Assembly: GCA_000181795.3 (NCBI GenBank) | Contig: CM012953.1 | Span: forward strand, 10,603,542-10,667,541 | Length of the DNA stretch: 64,000 nucleotides | Origin: Trichinella spiralis | Lineage: Eukaryota; Nematoda; Enoplea; Trichinellida; Trichinellidae | Reading direction: 5' to 3' | In this document: in pieces, positions 25,842-37,717 of the stretch | Numbering within the stretch: position 1 is the stretch's first letter | Layout: the number at the start of each line of letters is the position of its first letter | Program-made: the position numbers and the translations under genes | Notes under the pieces: generated by a model | Databases searched by the model: none | Told to the model about the DNA's origin: nothing | What the model saw: only the letters and a program-made list of their open reading frames with translations

Positions 25842-27402
25842 ATTTCAAAATGTATATTTAACAAATTCAAATTCATTGAAAATATTATTTAGCAATTTTT
25901 TATTCAGCACAGTCAATGATGACGATTTTTCTGTTGTTAAAAGTTATTGTTTATTTGAACAGTTAACTGTCTGGATTACATTACATTTTATTAGGCAGCA
26001 TGCATTGTTCTATTACTCACGACAAATTGTAATCGATGAATGTCAGATCACAATGACGTATACAATATTTTACAAGTTTTTATGAAAAGCACTATTTATT
26101 CAAACGCATCTGGTCACAAAGCACAAAATTGATATAGTGAACCCCCACGTTCCTGAAGTTGCACACTTCTATCACTACAGATATTTGCATATATTATATT
26201 ATGATTTCATGAAAAAAACTTCAGTTGTTTGTCGATGTGCAGTTGTCGTCGCATTTTACAGCAATGTTTTATTTCCTGCTGCAGATGACAGATGTGTGCA
26301 AATAATTTATTCACTTTTTCCCGTACGTTGATTATTGTAGACAGTAACGTATTCTTGCTTGGGCGAAACAAAAAATTTGAAACATAGCACGGGCACATAG
26401 CATTTTTTGAATAATTAATTTTTGCTGCCACATCCGTGGATTTATACCAAATATAAAATACACACCTATGATCTATTGCATATTGGAAAATTATAAAAAG
26501 AACTACAGTTGTGCTTTATTATCAACTCACTTCATTGTTTCAATTCATTTATAAAATTGTTCAGCGCATAGCAATAATATTCAAGCAGTTATACGTAAAT
26601 TTCATTCTTACATGGCACGTAAATCTCTTTCAATCTGCTGAAACAGTCAACCATTTGCATCAGATAAACCAAAGTTATGGCATGATTTGCTTTAAATGCA
26701 GCTATAAATAAAACACTGAAAACAACGCCAAAGTCATTGAAGACAACCAGTAATTCATGCATATTAATTTTAATTTATTTACAAGAAAAATAATATTATT
26801 GAATATGTAATTCCATATAAAAGTGATGCATATAAAGCGTATGCTAACTTCCTAATACAATAACGTAGAAATGCGCTTACAGTGCAAAATATCATTGATT
26901 ATTTTTAGAATGAAGAAAAGCATTATATGGGCATAACTGAAATATATTTGCTGAAACCACAGTTTGTTTGAAATTAAAACTAACTTTTTATTACATATTC
27001 CAACGAAGGAAACACAGATCAACATTATACAAGGCAAAGCTTTCATTTCATTCATTATTTGAGCAATATAATTATGGCTGCATTTACGTTAATAAAAAAT
27101 GATTACTTATGCCAATTCCCATTTCTTGAAAAACAAACATTGCTTTACAACACCAACAATAAGCAATAATTAAAATACACATGATGTAGGCTCATCTGCG
27201 AATTCAAACATTTAATATTTGAGCAAAAACCTACTTTACTAATAATCATCAATACATTGGTAGTAAAAACAGTAAACTGCAAACATAAAAGTATAATACA
27301 ATAATTCATAAATAAAGCGATAATTGTTGAACCATTGTTTGAAAAATATAAAATATTTGTTTTGAGAGACTTTTATTTCACATTTACATTTCATCAAGAT
27401 AA

Positions 27403-27410
27403 TATATAAG
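27403..27410 (+). promoter_or_regulatory. TATA box of protease gene 3
   Basis: TATATAAG, 66 bp before the ATG, conserved although the surrounding upstream sequence has diverged. Confidence 0.7.
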
Positions 27411-27468
27411 CACTGAGTACGTGTGAACATACCATACTTTCCATTAACTACGGAAGAAGTTTGAGACA

Positions 27469-29734
27469 ATGATCCTTTTCAAGTGCTTATTTCTCCTTGC
27501 ATATATAACGGTATGGTTTGCTTTTTTTCCAAATTAAAATTAAATAACATAGAAAATAAAAAATTTAATGCAATAAAAGTTCTCTAAAAATAAAAAATTA
27601 TCATTCTCAAAAGCACAGAATAAGCAGAGATGTGTAATTCAAAAGTTAAATAATTACTAAATTGTAAAATAATAAAAAGAAATTGCCACTAAATTCTTTT
27701 CTTGTTACAGATATCCCACAATATGAACAGCAATAAATTGACTATCAGAAAAAATAGGATGATAGTCAAAAAAGGCTAATCTGAAAAATTCCATATTTTG
27801 CTTACATTATAAATAATGTAAATTCTGGCGCAGCTCATTATTAAATTGCTTCGCATTTCATTTCATCATTTATTAGTTGTATGTTGCCACTTGTCAAACA
27901 AAAAAGTTAAATCGTTCAAAATTAACAATTGTTTTGATTTGATTCCACTAATTTTGGTAAATATTTTTAATTTATGTCGCCATCAAATACTCTATGAAAT
28001 TAAATAAAAATATTTCAAATTGTTGGAACACAATTAAAAGAATGGCAAAGAAATAAATTAACACAATTTTCATTTTTAGCAAGCTTTCGCCAATTATGAA
28101 TGTGGCACCCTACCATCCACTTTTCCAAAAAGCGTTAAAGGAAACAGAATTTCAGGAGGCTCTGTTGCAACACCAAATTCTATACCATACCAAGCAAGAT
28201 TATTCTTGGAAAAAGATGGCAATAAAGTAAAACTATGCGGAGGCACTCTTGTTGAACTGAAACCTGGAAATGGGAGTCAGTGGGTACTGACCGCAGCACA
28301 TTGCACCTACTATGCAGAGTAAGACAATATAATATTGTCTACTTTGTTAAAACTGCAATTTTGATAACACATTCATCTATATTGATAAATTTTATATTAG
28401 ATATGGGATAAATTTTGCCCCAGATAAAGTAGAGGTGATTCTTGGTGCCCACAGACCCAATGAAAAAGAAAGCACTCAACATACAGTAGGCGCAAAGCGC
28501 ATAATTAGCCATCCGCGTTACGATGATGTAGCAACAGTTTATGACCTCTCTCTAGTGCTTCTTAAAGAATATGTAATTTACAACAATGAAATTCGATCAG
28601 CATGCCTGCCTAAAGCGAATGAGCCAGTTCCATTGGATGTGCCATGCTTTGCAAGCGGATGGGGATTAACATATCGTACGTTAATGAAATCAACATATTC
28701 AAAAAGCAATAATTTAATAAATGCTGTATCAATAGATGGTGGACGTGGTTCGGAGGTTCTGAAAATTGCAGAAATGAAAATATTACCAAAAGATGAATGT
28801 AGAATTAAACCAGAAGAGCATGCAATAGTTTTCTGTGCATTTGGTGTTGACCGCTCTGCAACATGTCAGGTAAGTAATGCAAATATTATTCATTGACACA
28901 CATGAGATCAATTCATTTTCAATGGTGAATAAAATTTTATAGGGTGATTCTGGTGGACCATTAGTGTGTTTGATAAACAACAAAGCAACATTGTACGGAA
29001 TAGTCAGCTTTGGTCCGCCTATGTGCGGAGATGCAAGACACTCCGTAAAATTTGCAAAAGTCCCGGCAATGTTGGAATGGGTACAAGATACTGCCCGAAG
29101 CATTGATTCTACTGTGCCCGTTGTGTCTCGATTTGAACCCAAACCAAGTGAACAAAAAGTAGATCAGAAAGGCACACCACCTAGTCCAAGTAAATTTTAT
29201 TTTAATTTAGAATTTATTGAATTTTATATTTTTCATTTATTCGATTTGAAATTTCATGGGTAATTTCTATAAAATTTTTCTTTATTTTTCCTCTTCACAA
29301 TCTTGCAGCTCTATAGCTTTAATTTCACAATAATAAACGTAACTGTGTTTGTGGGTTTCTGAATTTTTGAATACATTTCAGGTGTATCCCCTGGCAGAGT
29401 AGATGTTGGAAAGAAAGATATTATGAAAGATTTGCCGCAAATTCCCTCCAGAGAAAACGTGAAAGATACTCCTGGCGATTACAAAGGATCTGATGTTTTC
29501 AATTTTATCTATAGAGATACTTTTCCTTCTGAATCAAGATTCCCTGATTTAGAGCACATGATGTCAAATTTCATGAATTCTGGTAGTGGGGGCATGAACG
29601 GTGGAAGCTTTTTTAATTCTCCACGTGTTTTCATTGAAACGAAAACCATTAGCCATAGACCTTCTTTATCACGAAGTAGAAGTGATGTTGGTAGATTTGG
29701 TTTCAATGATCCATCATTCACTTTTTTCCGTTAA
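27469..29734 (+). CDS. Secreted chymotrypsin-fold serine protease, copy 3
   Basis: Exons 27469-27510, 28080-28318, 28401-28869, 28943-29189 and 29382-29734 give 449 aa, with exon lengths identical to the other copies. The triad ([19 protein letters not shown]), the NRISGG activation site and the Ala pocket residue are all conserved. It differs from copies 1 and 2 in exon 4 ([23 protein letters not shown]) and most in the tail exon ([28 protein letters not shown]). The tail therefore evolves faster than the catalytic domain. The first mature residues begin QAFANYECG instead of LAF(G/A)NYECG. The gene is intact. Confidence 0.93.
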
Positions 29735-29750
29735 TTGATTCTGATGAAAT

Positions 29751-30350
29751 TGTAATGACGCTCATTAGATTACATTAATTTGTTGTAAATTATTTTTCAT
29801 AACTGCTTCATCAGACTGTCATTTGAAAGTTTGTTCAATAGCATACTAAAATACTTTGGTAGTATGCTTATGATTTTCACAGCAGCTGCTTGGTTGTTGT
29901 GAAACGTCATTTGTAATACTATTTTTGGTTTGCAATTGTAGTAAATGATTGATTCTGAAGTTTTTTATTTTAGTGTTGAATCACTGCTTCCTGATATACA
30001 ATTTCAGTTGTGCTTGTTCATTAGTATTTTTTATTATAAAATTATTATTATAAGTTTTACATTTGAATTAAGATTGTTTTTTGTAATTTACATAATTTGA
30101 AATTAATGTGAACAAGATCAACTGCCTTTATATGTCGCTTATTTTAAAAGTGCTTACTTAAAATAATTTTGAACGTTTTTCCACCTCTAAATTCTCACTC
30201 TTCACTGGTGGTTTGCAGTATTTAGATATCATACGTAATCATTGATGAAAACGACAGTAAAATAGAAATATTCTTGCCTTATTCATATTTATTTAGAAGG
30301 GAATATTTTAAGGAAATTTGATTTAGAATTGTATTGAAACATATACATGT
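29751..30350. other. Intergenic spacer between protease 3 and YRDC
   Basis: AT-rich sequence with no coding signal. It holds the 3' ends of two convergent genes. Confidence 0.6.
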
Positions 30351-31004
30351 TTACCTTTGTTGAAGACCATAAGCAGAATCGGTAAGCACTGACAAGCAAT
30401 ACTGCAACGCTTGGCCTTCTCGGACAATTTTGAACGTTCCTGGTAATGAGAAATCAACTACAGTAGAACCTGTTCGACTTCTTGGGTCAGGAGATGAAAT
30501 TTTTCCTGCATCCACTATCAACGATAAATGCGGATGAATGGATTTGAATTCAGATACTTCCAAGCAACTTCTCTCATTAGCAATGTTAGCACTTGTCAAC
30601 GCTAATGGCTGACCAACTTGCTGACATAATTTCATTACAAAGCTGTGATTGATTACTCTAAAACCAACAACAGAATGGTTGACCAAAAGGGGTAAGTGGT
30701 CAGCCTGTCTGAAAAGTACTGTCACCGGACCAGGTAGAAGGCGATTCAATAACTCTGCCGGAATGTCAACATCTGCATATAAAGCAATGTCACATACATC
30801 CGCTAAGCAAAAAGCAATCGGCTTGTTGGGCTGTCGTCGTTTCACTTCGTAGAGCTTTTGCATACTAAATAAGCTTGACGTCAAACCATAAACGGTGTCA
30901 GTGGGAATTGCAACAATGCCACCTTTCAAAATACACTCTGTCGCTTCTTGCACGCAATTAGTTAATGTAGTAGCAGAGCAATGAAGAATTCTCAAAGTCG
31001 ACAT
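30351..31004 (-). CDS. YRDC: Threonylcarbamoyl-AMP synthase (YRDC/Sua5 family)
   Basis: Makes threonylcarbamoyl-AMP from threonine, bicarbonate and ATP for the t6A37 modification of ANN-decoding tRNAs, in the cytosol and often in mitochondria. It is a single 217-aa exon spanning one YrdC domain. Visible family blocks are GGIVAIPTDTVYGL, the K-R motif in EVKRRQPNKPIAF, LLPGPVTVLF, VGFRVINHSF, the PLALTSAN loop, and RTGSTVVDFS near the C terminus. It ends close to the vertebrate YRDC end (KIVREGQAL, then YGLQQR), and there is no Sua5 C-terminal domain, so this is the short animal type. The lack of introns is unusual beside its neighbours but no sign of decay is seen. Confidence 0.95.
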   Translation of the reverse strand: MSTLRILHCSATTLTNCVQEATECILKGGIVAIPTDTVYGLTSSLFSMQKLYEVKRRQPNKPIAFCLADVCDIALYADVDIPAELLNRLLPGPVTVLFRQADHLPLLVNHSVVGFRVINHSFVMKLCQQVGQPLALTSANIANERSCLEVSEFKSIHPHLSLIVDAGKISSPDPRSRTGSTVVDFSLPGTFKIVREGQALQYCLSVLTDSAYGLQQR

Positions 31005-33554
31005 GCATATATTTTCTTATATTTAGAAGCATAATCTAATTAAACAAATAATATCATATATAATACATAATACGATATGTGAGTATAATAAATATTTTTA
31101 TTTCAGTTTAAATTATCATACTTTATTTTATTAATTTCAGTTGAAAACCAAAAAATACAACAAATATTGAAAACTATTTACAGATAATACAGAACATTTT
31201 CATATAATTAAAAGAGATGTGATAACAACGTTATTAGTAATAAATAATCTTTAATAAAAAACAAAATGAAAAAAATCTGCCATGATTCTGAGGTATTCAT
31301 CCATTAATTCATTTAGTAATTCAGAACATTCGTTTAAAATGTAGTAAAAAACAAACTGACATTCACTACATAACAGTAAAACATATGAAACTGCAAAGCA
31401 AGAAGAGATACAACAATTTATGTATATATTTATGCATTTATTTGTCTATTCCCTGATCTGATGGTTAAAAATTATAATGAAAAGTGTATTTTTAAAATCT
31501 GATTATTAAAAGAAGTTATACTTAAAAATATTATAGAACTTTGGTGGAGGAAAAGTTCTTATCTTCAACGCTGCATATTTTAGTATTACTGAAATGCATC
31601 ATTTGCAAAATACCATTAATATCATACAAAATACATTTAACATAAAATTTTTCATTTGGTAAAAAACAAATTTACCGTATTTTTGATTTTCAAGTTTAAA
31701 TGAATAAAATGGTAACTGCAAAGCAAAATAAAATTAAAAATTTTAAATCTTAATTACTTTTTACTGGTAAACTAATATTTTTTAGATAAACTGACTGTTT
31801 CGTTGTATATATTACCGAGAAAATAGTTGGAATATATGCTTATGCCCTGTGGTACTTTAAGGGCGTCTATTTCAAAAGTAATTGCTGCAGCAGTAGTCGA
31901 AGCAGTCTGCTGTAAAATGAGAAAAATGATCTGACATAATGTAAGTGCTAAAATTTTATCCATACTAACAAAATGAATACTTATAAGTCCTGACATTGCT
32001 CACGACTGTAGCATTATGTTTTGATCTCACTGTAGCAATTTGTGGTGGCAGTTTGTTGAATAAAATTTGACAAAATAAAAAAAATTAAAATAAGCCATGC
32101 TTTAAATTTGAAAAAAATGTTACCATAATAGTCAGAACTGGAAAAAGAGCCATAAAATGTTAGCATTTGATCACCTTTTTTGACAGTTCAAACATTTCAT
32201 TGGCTCGTTCATGGTTAGCATCAAAATGCCCAGAATTACCATTAACCTATACAAAACATGCACCACAAGTAACGTTGGAAGCGTTATTTCAAGATTAAAG
32301 ACGATCAATTTTTATATTGAGTGGATTGATTTCGTAGTTGCGTAAAAAACAAATTTTGATAATAAAGTAATCGACTACTTTCAGGTTACATTACTTTTAT
32401 GTTTTAGACTTTGAATTGCACTGAATTAAACAAATGCTGTTCCAAAAAACAGTTCATATTTATTATTGATTTAATTTTATTAAAAGATTAATAATTTGTT
32501 TTTAGAAGTAAAAATATTACAGATATCATTGTATTATTTGTTCATTATGAAATGTAACATGATGTAATTTTTTTTTTCGTATTTGTACTGTATTAGAATT
32601 TTGAATGTTGATAAAAATTGAAAAACAAATCTCAAACTTAACGGAAAAATGAATTAGAAAGAAATAATAAGATTGCACTTGTTATTTCTTTTTTTTCTAT
32701 TTTCAACACGTTCTGCTGATTGAATCTATTTCTGAAATATTTTTAAAAACATATTCATATACCAATACAGTATGCAGTGAAGTTCATTTTGAATTTTTAT
32801 TACTGGAAAAAAATAGCTCAGATGTCAAGGAAAAGCATTTTGAAAAATTGTTTTTTTATTATATACTTCAGCAATGGATTTACTTTACATGTTATAAAAT
32901 ATTAGTATAAAAAATAATTATGAATATTTTGATGTGATTTTCAATTTAGAATGTGGTACATTTTTAAAAGTCCGCTGATGGATTTTCACAGATAAATAAA
33001 TATTTTTCAGTCATTTTTAGAAATGATCTTGCCTAACATTTGAAATTAGCAATGTCAAATCAAGATTAACTGTACAAACAAAGTGATGATAAAATGATTA
33101 TTCTTTTAGAGTAGAGCTTTCATTTTCAATAAATTTATTTATCGATGATTTCCTGACATTGTGAAACTTCAAAAATGTATTTCTGTACAGTCCAGTTTCT
33201 TTCAACAATTAGATGTAACATTAAATAAATAATAAAATTCACATTATTCCACTTGCTAAATAAAAAAACAAAATTCCATTTACAAAAAAATATAACAAAT
33301 ATAATGATATGTATAGTAATGTAATACAATGCTTTGGTACTGAAGGATAAACAATTGCAATTTTTGTTACTAATTGTAATAAATGAGAAAAACTAATAAT
33401 ACATAATAATTTAACAACAACGTGGTATGCACTTATAGGGAGAATATTTATAAAAATATTATTATTACACGCAGAGATGCTTCATGATATTCATAGAGAA
33501 AACAGAAATTCAATAGCGCAGTTATGAAGGCTAGATCAACAGAGAACGCGCAAA
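31005..33554. other. Spacer with an unresolved coding-like island (31772-32252)
   Basis: Most of this 2.5 kb is AT-rich with no gene. Between 31772 and 32252 on the minus strand, several short open stretches bounded by splice-like sites have coding-like composition. After TATAG at about 32253, one frame reads MVILGILMLTMNEPMKCLNC and another VNGNSGHFDANHERANEMFE. A stretch near 31910-31870 reads DCFDYCCSNYF in one frame and an Ala/Thr-rich sequence in another. I could not chain these with consistent phases. A small secreted Cys-rich (Ly6-like) gene is possible but not shown. Confidence 0.3.
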
Positions 33555-35375
33555 TCAACGTCTGCCTCTTCTCCTTCCTCGTTTAGGTTTCTCTTCTATT
33601 TCTTCATCAAAATCTAAAAAAATAATAATAATTACAATTTAAAATTGTACACATTTTAATAATTGATAATTGTAACATGAAGGCACTCACCATCATCATC
33701 ATCATCAAGATGTAATAGTCTGTTTTTCGGCTTTCGTCCTCTTTTTGAGGGAGTTCTGACTTGAATTGTAAATTCTAAAATATAGAGCATATTAAGCAAT
33801 TAATCGCTAATAGAAGATTACGATAAAATCAAACATAATTTATGCACAAAATATTTAATGTTGCATATCATTTATTAAAAATTATTATTATTATTTTTAT
33901 AGAGAATAGAATGATTTAAAAGTTAACGTGACGAAAACTAAACTCACTATGATCAATATCAGGAGAAAATGGCTTTGGTCGGGCGATCATATCTCCAGCA
34001 ATTGTGCCTGAACTATTCGTGGAGGGCTTAGAGGGTCGACCTGGATGAAATAAAACAAATCATAACAATATGAAAAATTGTAATAATAAAATAAAATAAA
34101 ATATTTCACAGAAAGCTGCATTAAAAATGAACGTGACCATTAAAATTGGCGTACAAAAAGTTTGCATAAATGTGTGTTTGAAAAATGAAATTACCTCGCC
34201 TACGTGGAACAACATCAGCCTGACGGTGCACTATTCTTGCACGGTCGGATTCTATTTCAAATTGTTTAATTAATTCTTCAGCGTTTTCCAAATTTTCCGC
34301 ACGTTCCCAAGTTCCTCCAAAAATGTTCGCATCTTTCCAAACGACGCGATATTCCAATTGTCCATCCAACGCCAGTCTTTTGTCCAATATTCTTTGAACT
34401 TGCCTTGGCTGATTGCATTCTTTTGTATTGACGGCAGAAAAATTTTCAGATTCTAAATTATCATATTTCAAAAATTAAATAAATCCCAATATACCGTATG
34501 AAAAATAAAAAGCAACAAATTAACATTTTGAGGCATACTAATAACAGGTGCACAATTCAATGATAAAAGACAAACGTGAAATGAAATAGAAGCAGCATCA
34601 TCGATAAAAATAAAAAAATTTCCGCAAATCATATATTTAGCTAAGCATTTGTAAAGCTGATATTGTTATATACATTCTAAGAAGAAATATTTATATTTTT
34701 TTGTTTTCAAAAAAAACATTTATCAAAAGAAAATTAATCGCATCGTGAGAGATTACGGCAAACGCATTGTAATTTTAATTATTAATCAACAGTACTTGAA
34801 GATCATTGTAAAACAAACTCAGCAGAGACATGTGAATTAGCTGTTCTGAAAAATAAATAAATTTAATTTAGATAGAAACAATTTTACATAAAGTAAACCA
34901 ATAAGTACGTTGGGAGAAACAGCAGCAAACAATAATGAAAAATAATTCAACAGAAAAAATTAATAATTTAACATATTTGAATAAGTTTTCTAAATTACAC
35001 TCAATGTCAATTAAAATCGCAAATTATAATTGTACACATACCGGTTAAATTTGCTTGATGTTCCTCCTGCCTGGAACAGCAGTTGTTGATTTCTGTAGAA
35101 TTTTCTTCATCTGTAAAATGAAAACTGATCTGTAAAATATACAGTTAAAAAAGAAAAAACAACTCCTCACTAGAATTTGATTCGTTCTCAGTAGCATTGA
35201 ATGCCTCTTCAAATGCTTCAATCATCCCTGAGTATGATTCCAAATTGCTTTGCAACTCCCAAGTGGATTCTGCTTCAGAATAACCTCTCCATTTAACTCT
35301 GTATTCTACATTACCATTCTCAACAGTACGTTTCCCTATTATACTTTCGACTTCCATCTCCATGGAACAGTTCAT
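33555..35375 (-). CDS. Double-chromodomain protein with three AT-hook-like motifs
   Basis: Probable nuclear chromatin reader. Exons 35375-35171, 35110-35042, 34452-34195, 34040-33948, 33774-33691 and 33613-33555 give 255 aa with all phases consistent. Chromodomain 1 (about residues 7-60) starts EVESIIGKR and has EYRVKWRGYSEAESTWE, so the aromatic-cage positions are Tyr, Trp and Trp/Glu-like. Chromodomain 2 (about 108-160) has VQRILDKRL, LEYRVVWKD and GGTWERAENL. Downstream come RRRGRPSKP, TPSKRGRKPKN, an Asp run, and a terminal KPKRGRRRGRR. The first two of these are good AT-hooks and the third is AT-hook-like, for binding the AT-rich minor groove. No chromoshadow signature is evident, so it is not a standard HP1. 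TTTTTAG lies just before the ATG. The function is inferred from domains only. Confidence 0.88.
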
Positions 35376-37717
35376 TCCTTCCTAAAAATACAAAATATAA
35401 GTGAATAATATGCAAAACTTACAGCTAATAATAAATAGTTCATCGAACAGAATAAATAAACATTAAATATATTAGTCCAATCCTTGACAGTTGATATTCT
35501 ACAAAATTATGAAATAAATTAATAACTTATAAATGATCATCTTTGACAATACATTATGTGCTCTCACACTGTTATAATATTTTGTCAAAAAGAAATAACT
35601 TGAATAATAATTATGAATCATGATATAATTAATCACTTCACTTCTAAAGTGAACCGACTTCTAATGAAACAGGTAACTTATTAAAAGTTTTAAATGATAT
35701 AAAAAACAGAAAATGAGAAGCTAGAACTGGAAAACAGTGAGTTCCATATTATGAAATACAGTGCTCTTACACATGCATATAAACTTAGTAGTTAAAATAA
35801 AAAATAGTATTGTGAAAATGAAATGCGGGCCAAATGAGATATTTGCCAGAAAGACAGTCCATGCACATAATTTAGTGTATAAACTAACGATAAAGCCCAT
35901 GGCACGAACAACAAAGCGCGAGCAAACAGAAATGACTGTCAAGCTTCACTGAAATGTTTTTCTGACCAAAGGACAACCAAGTGACCTGCGAAATGCAATG
36001 AGAACAAAAACAATTACACCTCAGTATTTGTACCAGATTCACCAGGAGCTCAAAAGAGAAGCTCAACACACGACTCATTAATGTTAAAAAAAGGAAAATA
36101 AGAAATAATTTAAAATACATAATTTTCAATATCTATATTAATAGAAAATTAATTATAAGTGATTCAATATAAAAAACTTACAAACAAAAGTTATATAAGA
36201 TAATCAAGTTCCAAGAAATTATTTCGAACAGGTCACATATCTGGTATTTCATTATTGTTCATGAACAATAATGAAATTGTTTAAAGCTATATATTAATAA
36301 TAATGATGCAGGAAAACTAAATATTAATGTATTAGTGCGTAATTGAAATAATCTACAAAAAACAAAGGAATTTTATGTAATCATACAGGTGAGTAATATA
36401 ATAATTTTGCCCATATCGAAACAATAAAAAACCGTGACCTTGACCTAATAAGGATTGAGTTAGCAGTACTGTTCTTGTTATTGTACAAAGTTCATAATAA
36501 CGAAATTTTCTATAGGACATGTATTATATAAATTTTTTGCAAGAAATGCTTTAATGAAATATGGCATTAATACATGTTAATACATAAAAATTCTAAAAAC
36601 AGTTATTAATTTTAATGAAATATTAATTTTATATCAGTTATAGATATTAACAAATTAATATAACATGAACGACACAATTGAAGTACAAATCGATCCATTA
36701 AAATTTCCATTAGAATGACTTGCTTTATGAAACTTTATTTAAAAAATTTTAAGCATTCATAATTTACGTTTAACATAATAAATTTAGAAATATAAATGAA
36801 CTCTAAACTTAGAACTTAATTTAGCATTATTAAATGGTAAATAAAATATTTTTTTCAAGAAGTTTTTTGCCAAAAATCTATTTGCAAAAGATCAAATTAT
36901 TTTTTTTATTTTAAAATTATAATATTATATTTTTGACCAAATGAACAAATTTTCAATTTTCATTAACAATTTAACCAAACGTATGGCATATTAAATGCTT
37001 TATTTAAAGTTAACGAAAAATGAATAAAAATACAGTATGCTTAAAAAAAAATTACGTTTGTTGTACTGTATACTTGAATGCCTGGTTTCTGTTTGAAATT
37101 TCACATTTCAGTTCCTCATGTTTTCGTTATTTTTGAAAAGAAAAAGTTAAATAATTATTTGTGCTGTTTTGTGGTTTGGTGTTTTAATTTCTAATTTGTT
37201 AAAAATTATTTTTCATGATGATTTTCATGATTTTTCATGAAAATAATTGGTTGAATCCTTGCATTGTTCTTTACATTGTTTTCACGTCATCAATTTAATA
37301 TCATTTATTCAACGTAGTGGAAATGTTTTCAGTTAAATTTTTTGCAAAGCGTAGGACTAGTGTTTTATGCGTTGCATTAAATGTTAATTTGTGTTTTCGT
37401 TTTGTCTTGCAGTTTATTATTGTGTCCATGCGCTTCACCGTTCAAAGTTTTTTATTAAATCCGATGATTTTAAGTGACACGTAGAGTCCGAACTGTAGAA
37501 CCGCATTTTAAGAGCCCGATGATTTTTTTCTTTTATAGCGTTTTCAGTTGTCATTAATTATGTATGTTGTTTTCCTATATTGTTCACTTTGAAAGTTCTT
37601 CGATTACTTTTTCTTGTTTCATCTTGTTATCTCATCTGGTTCAGTTTTCAATTATTCAATTATAATTCAATTAGAATTTTTAATATTTATGCAGTTTATT
37701 TTGCATTTTCAGAAGTG
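35376..37717. other. AT-rich spacer between chromodomain gene and RPAP1
   Basis: About 2.3 kb between divergent genes. No supported gene. It holds one perfect 32-bp palindrome, listed separately. Confidence 0.6.
36246..36277. repeat. Perfect 32-bp palindrome
   Basis: The 16-bp half ATTTCATTATTGTTCA is followed at once by its exact reverse complement, with no loop. It could extrude as a hairpin or be a dimeric protein site. It might also be a chance or replication-slip product. Confidence 0.9.

Larger units (their letters stand above)
24810..29750 (+). repeat. Tandem duplication unit 3 (carries protease gene 3)
   Basis: The unit starts at the same ATAATCAG junction as the other two but is more diverged. 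Relative to units 1 and 2 its upstream region is split by about 1.15 kb of extra sequence (about 25170-26325), which includes a solo LTR. Similarity resumes at TTGATTATTGTAG (about 26328). Confidence 0.8.
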
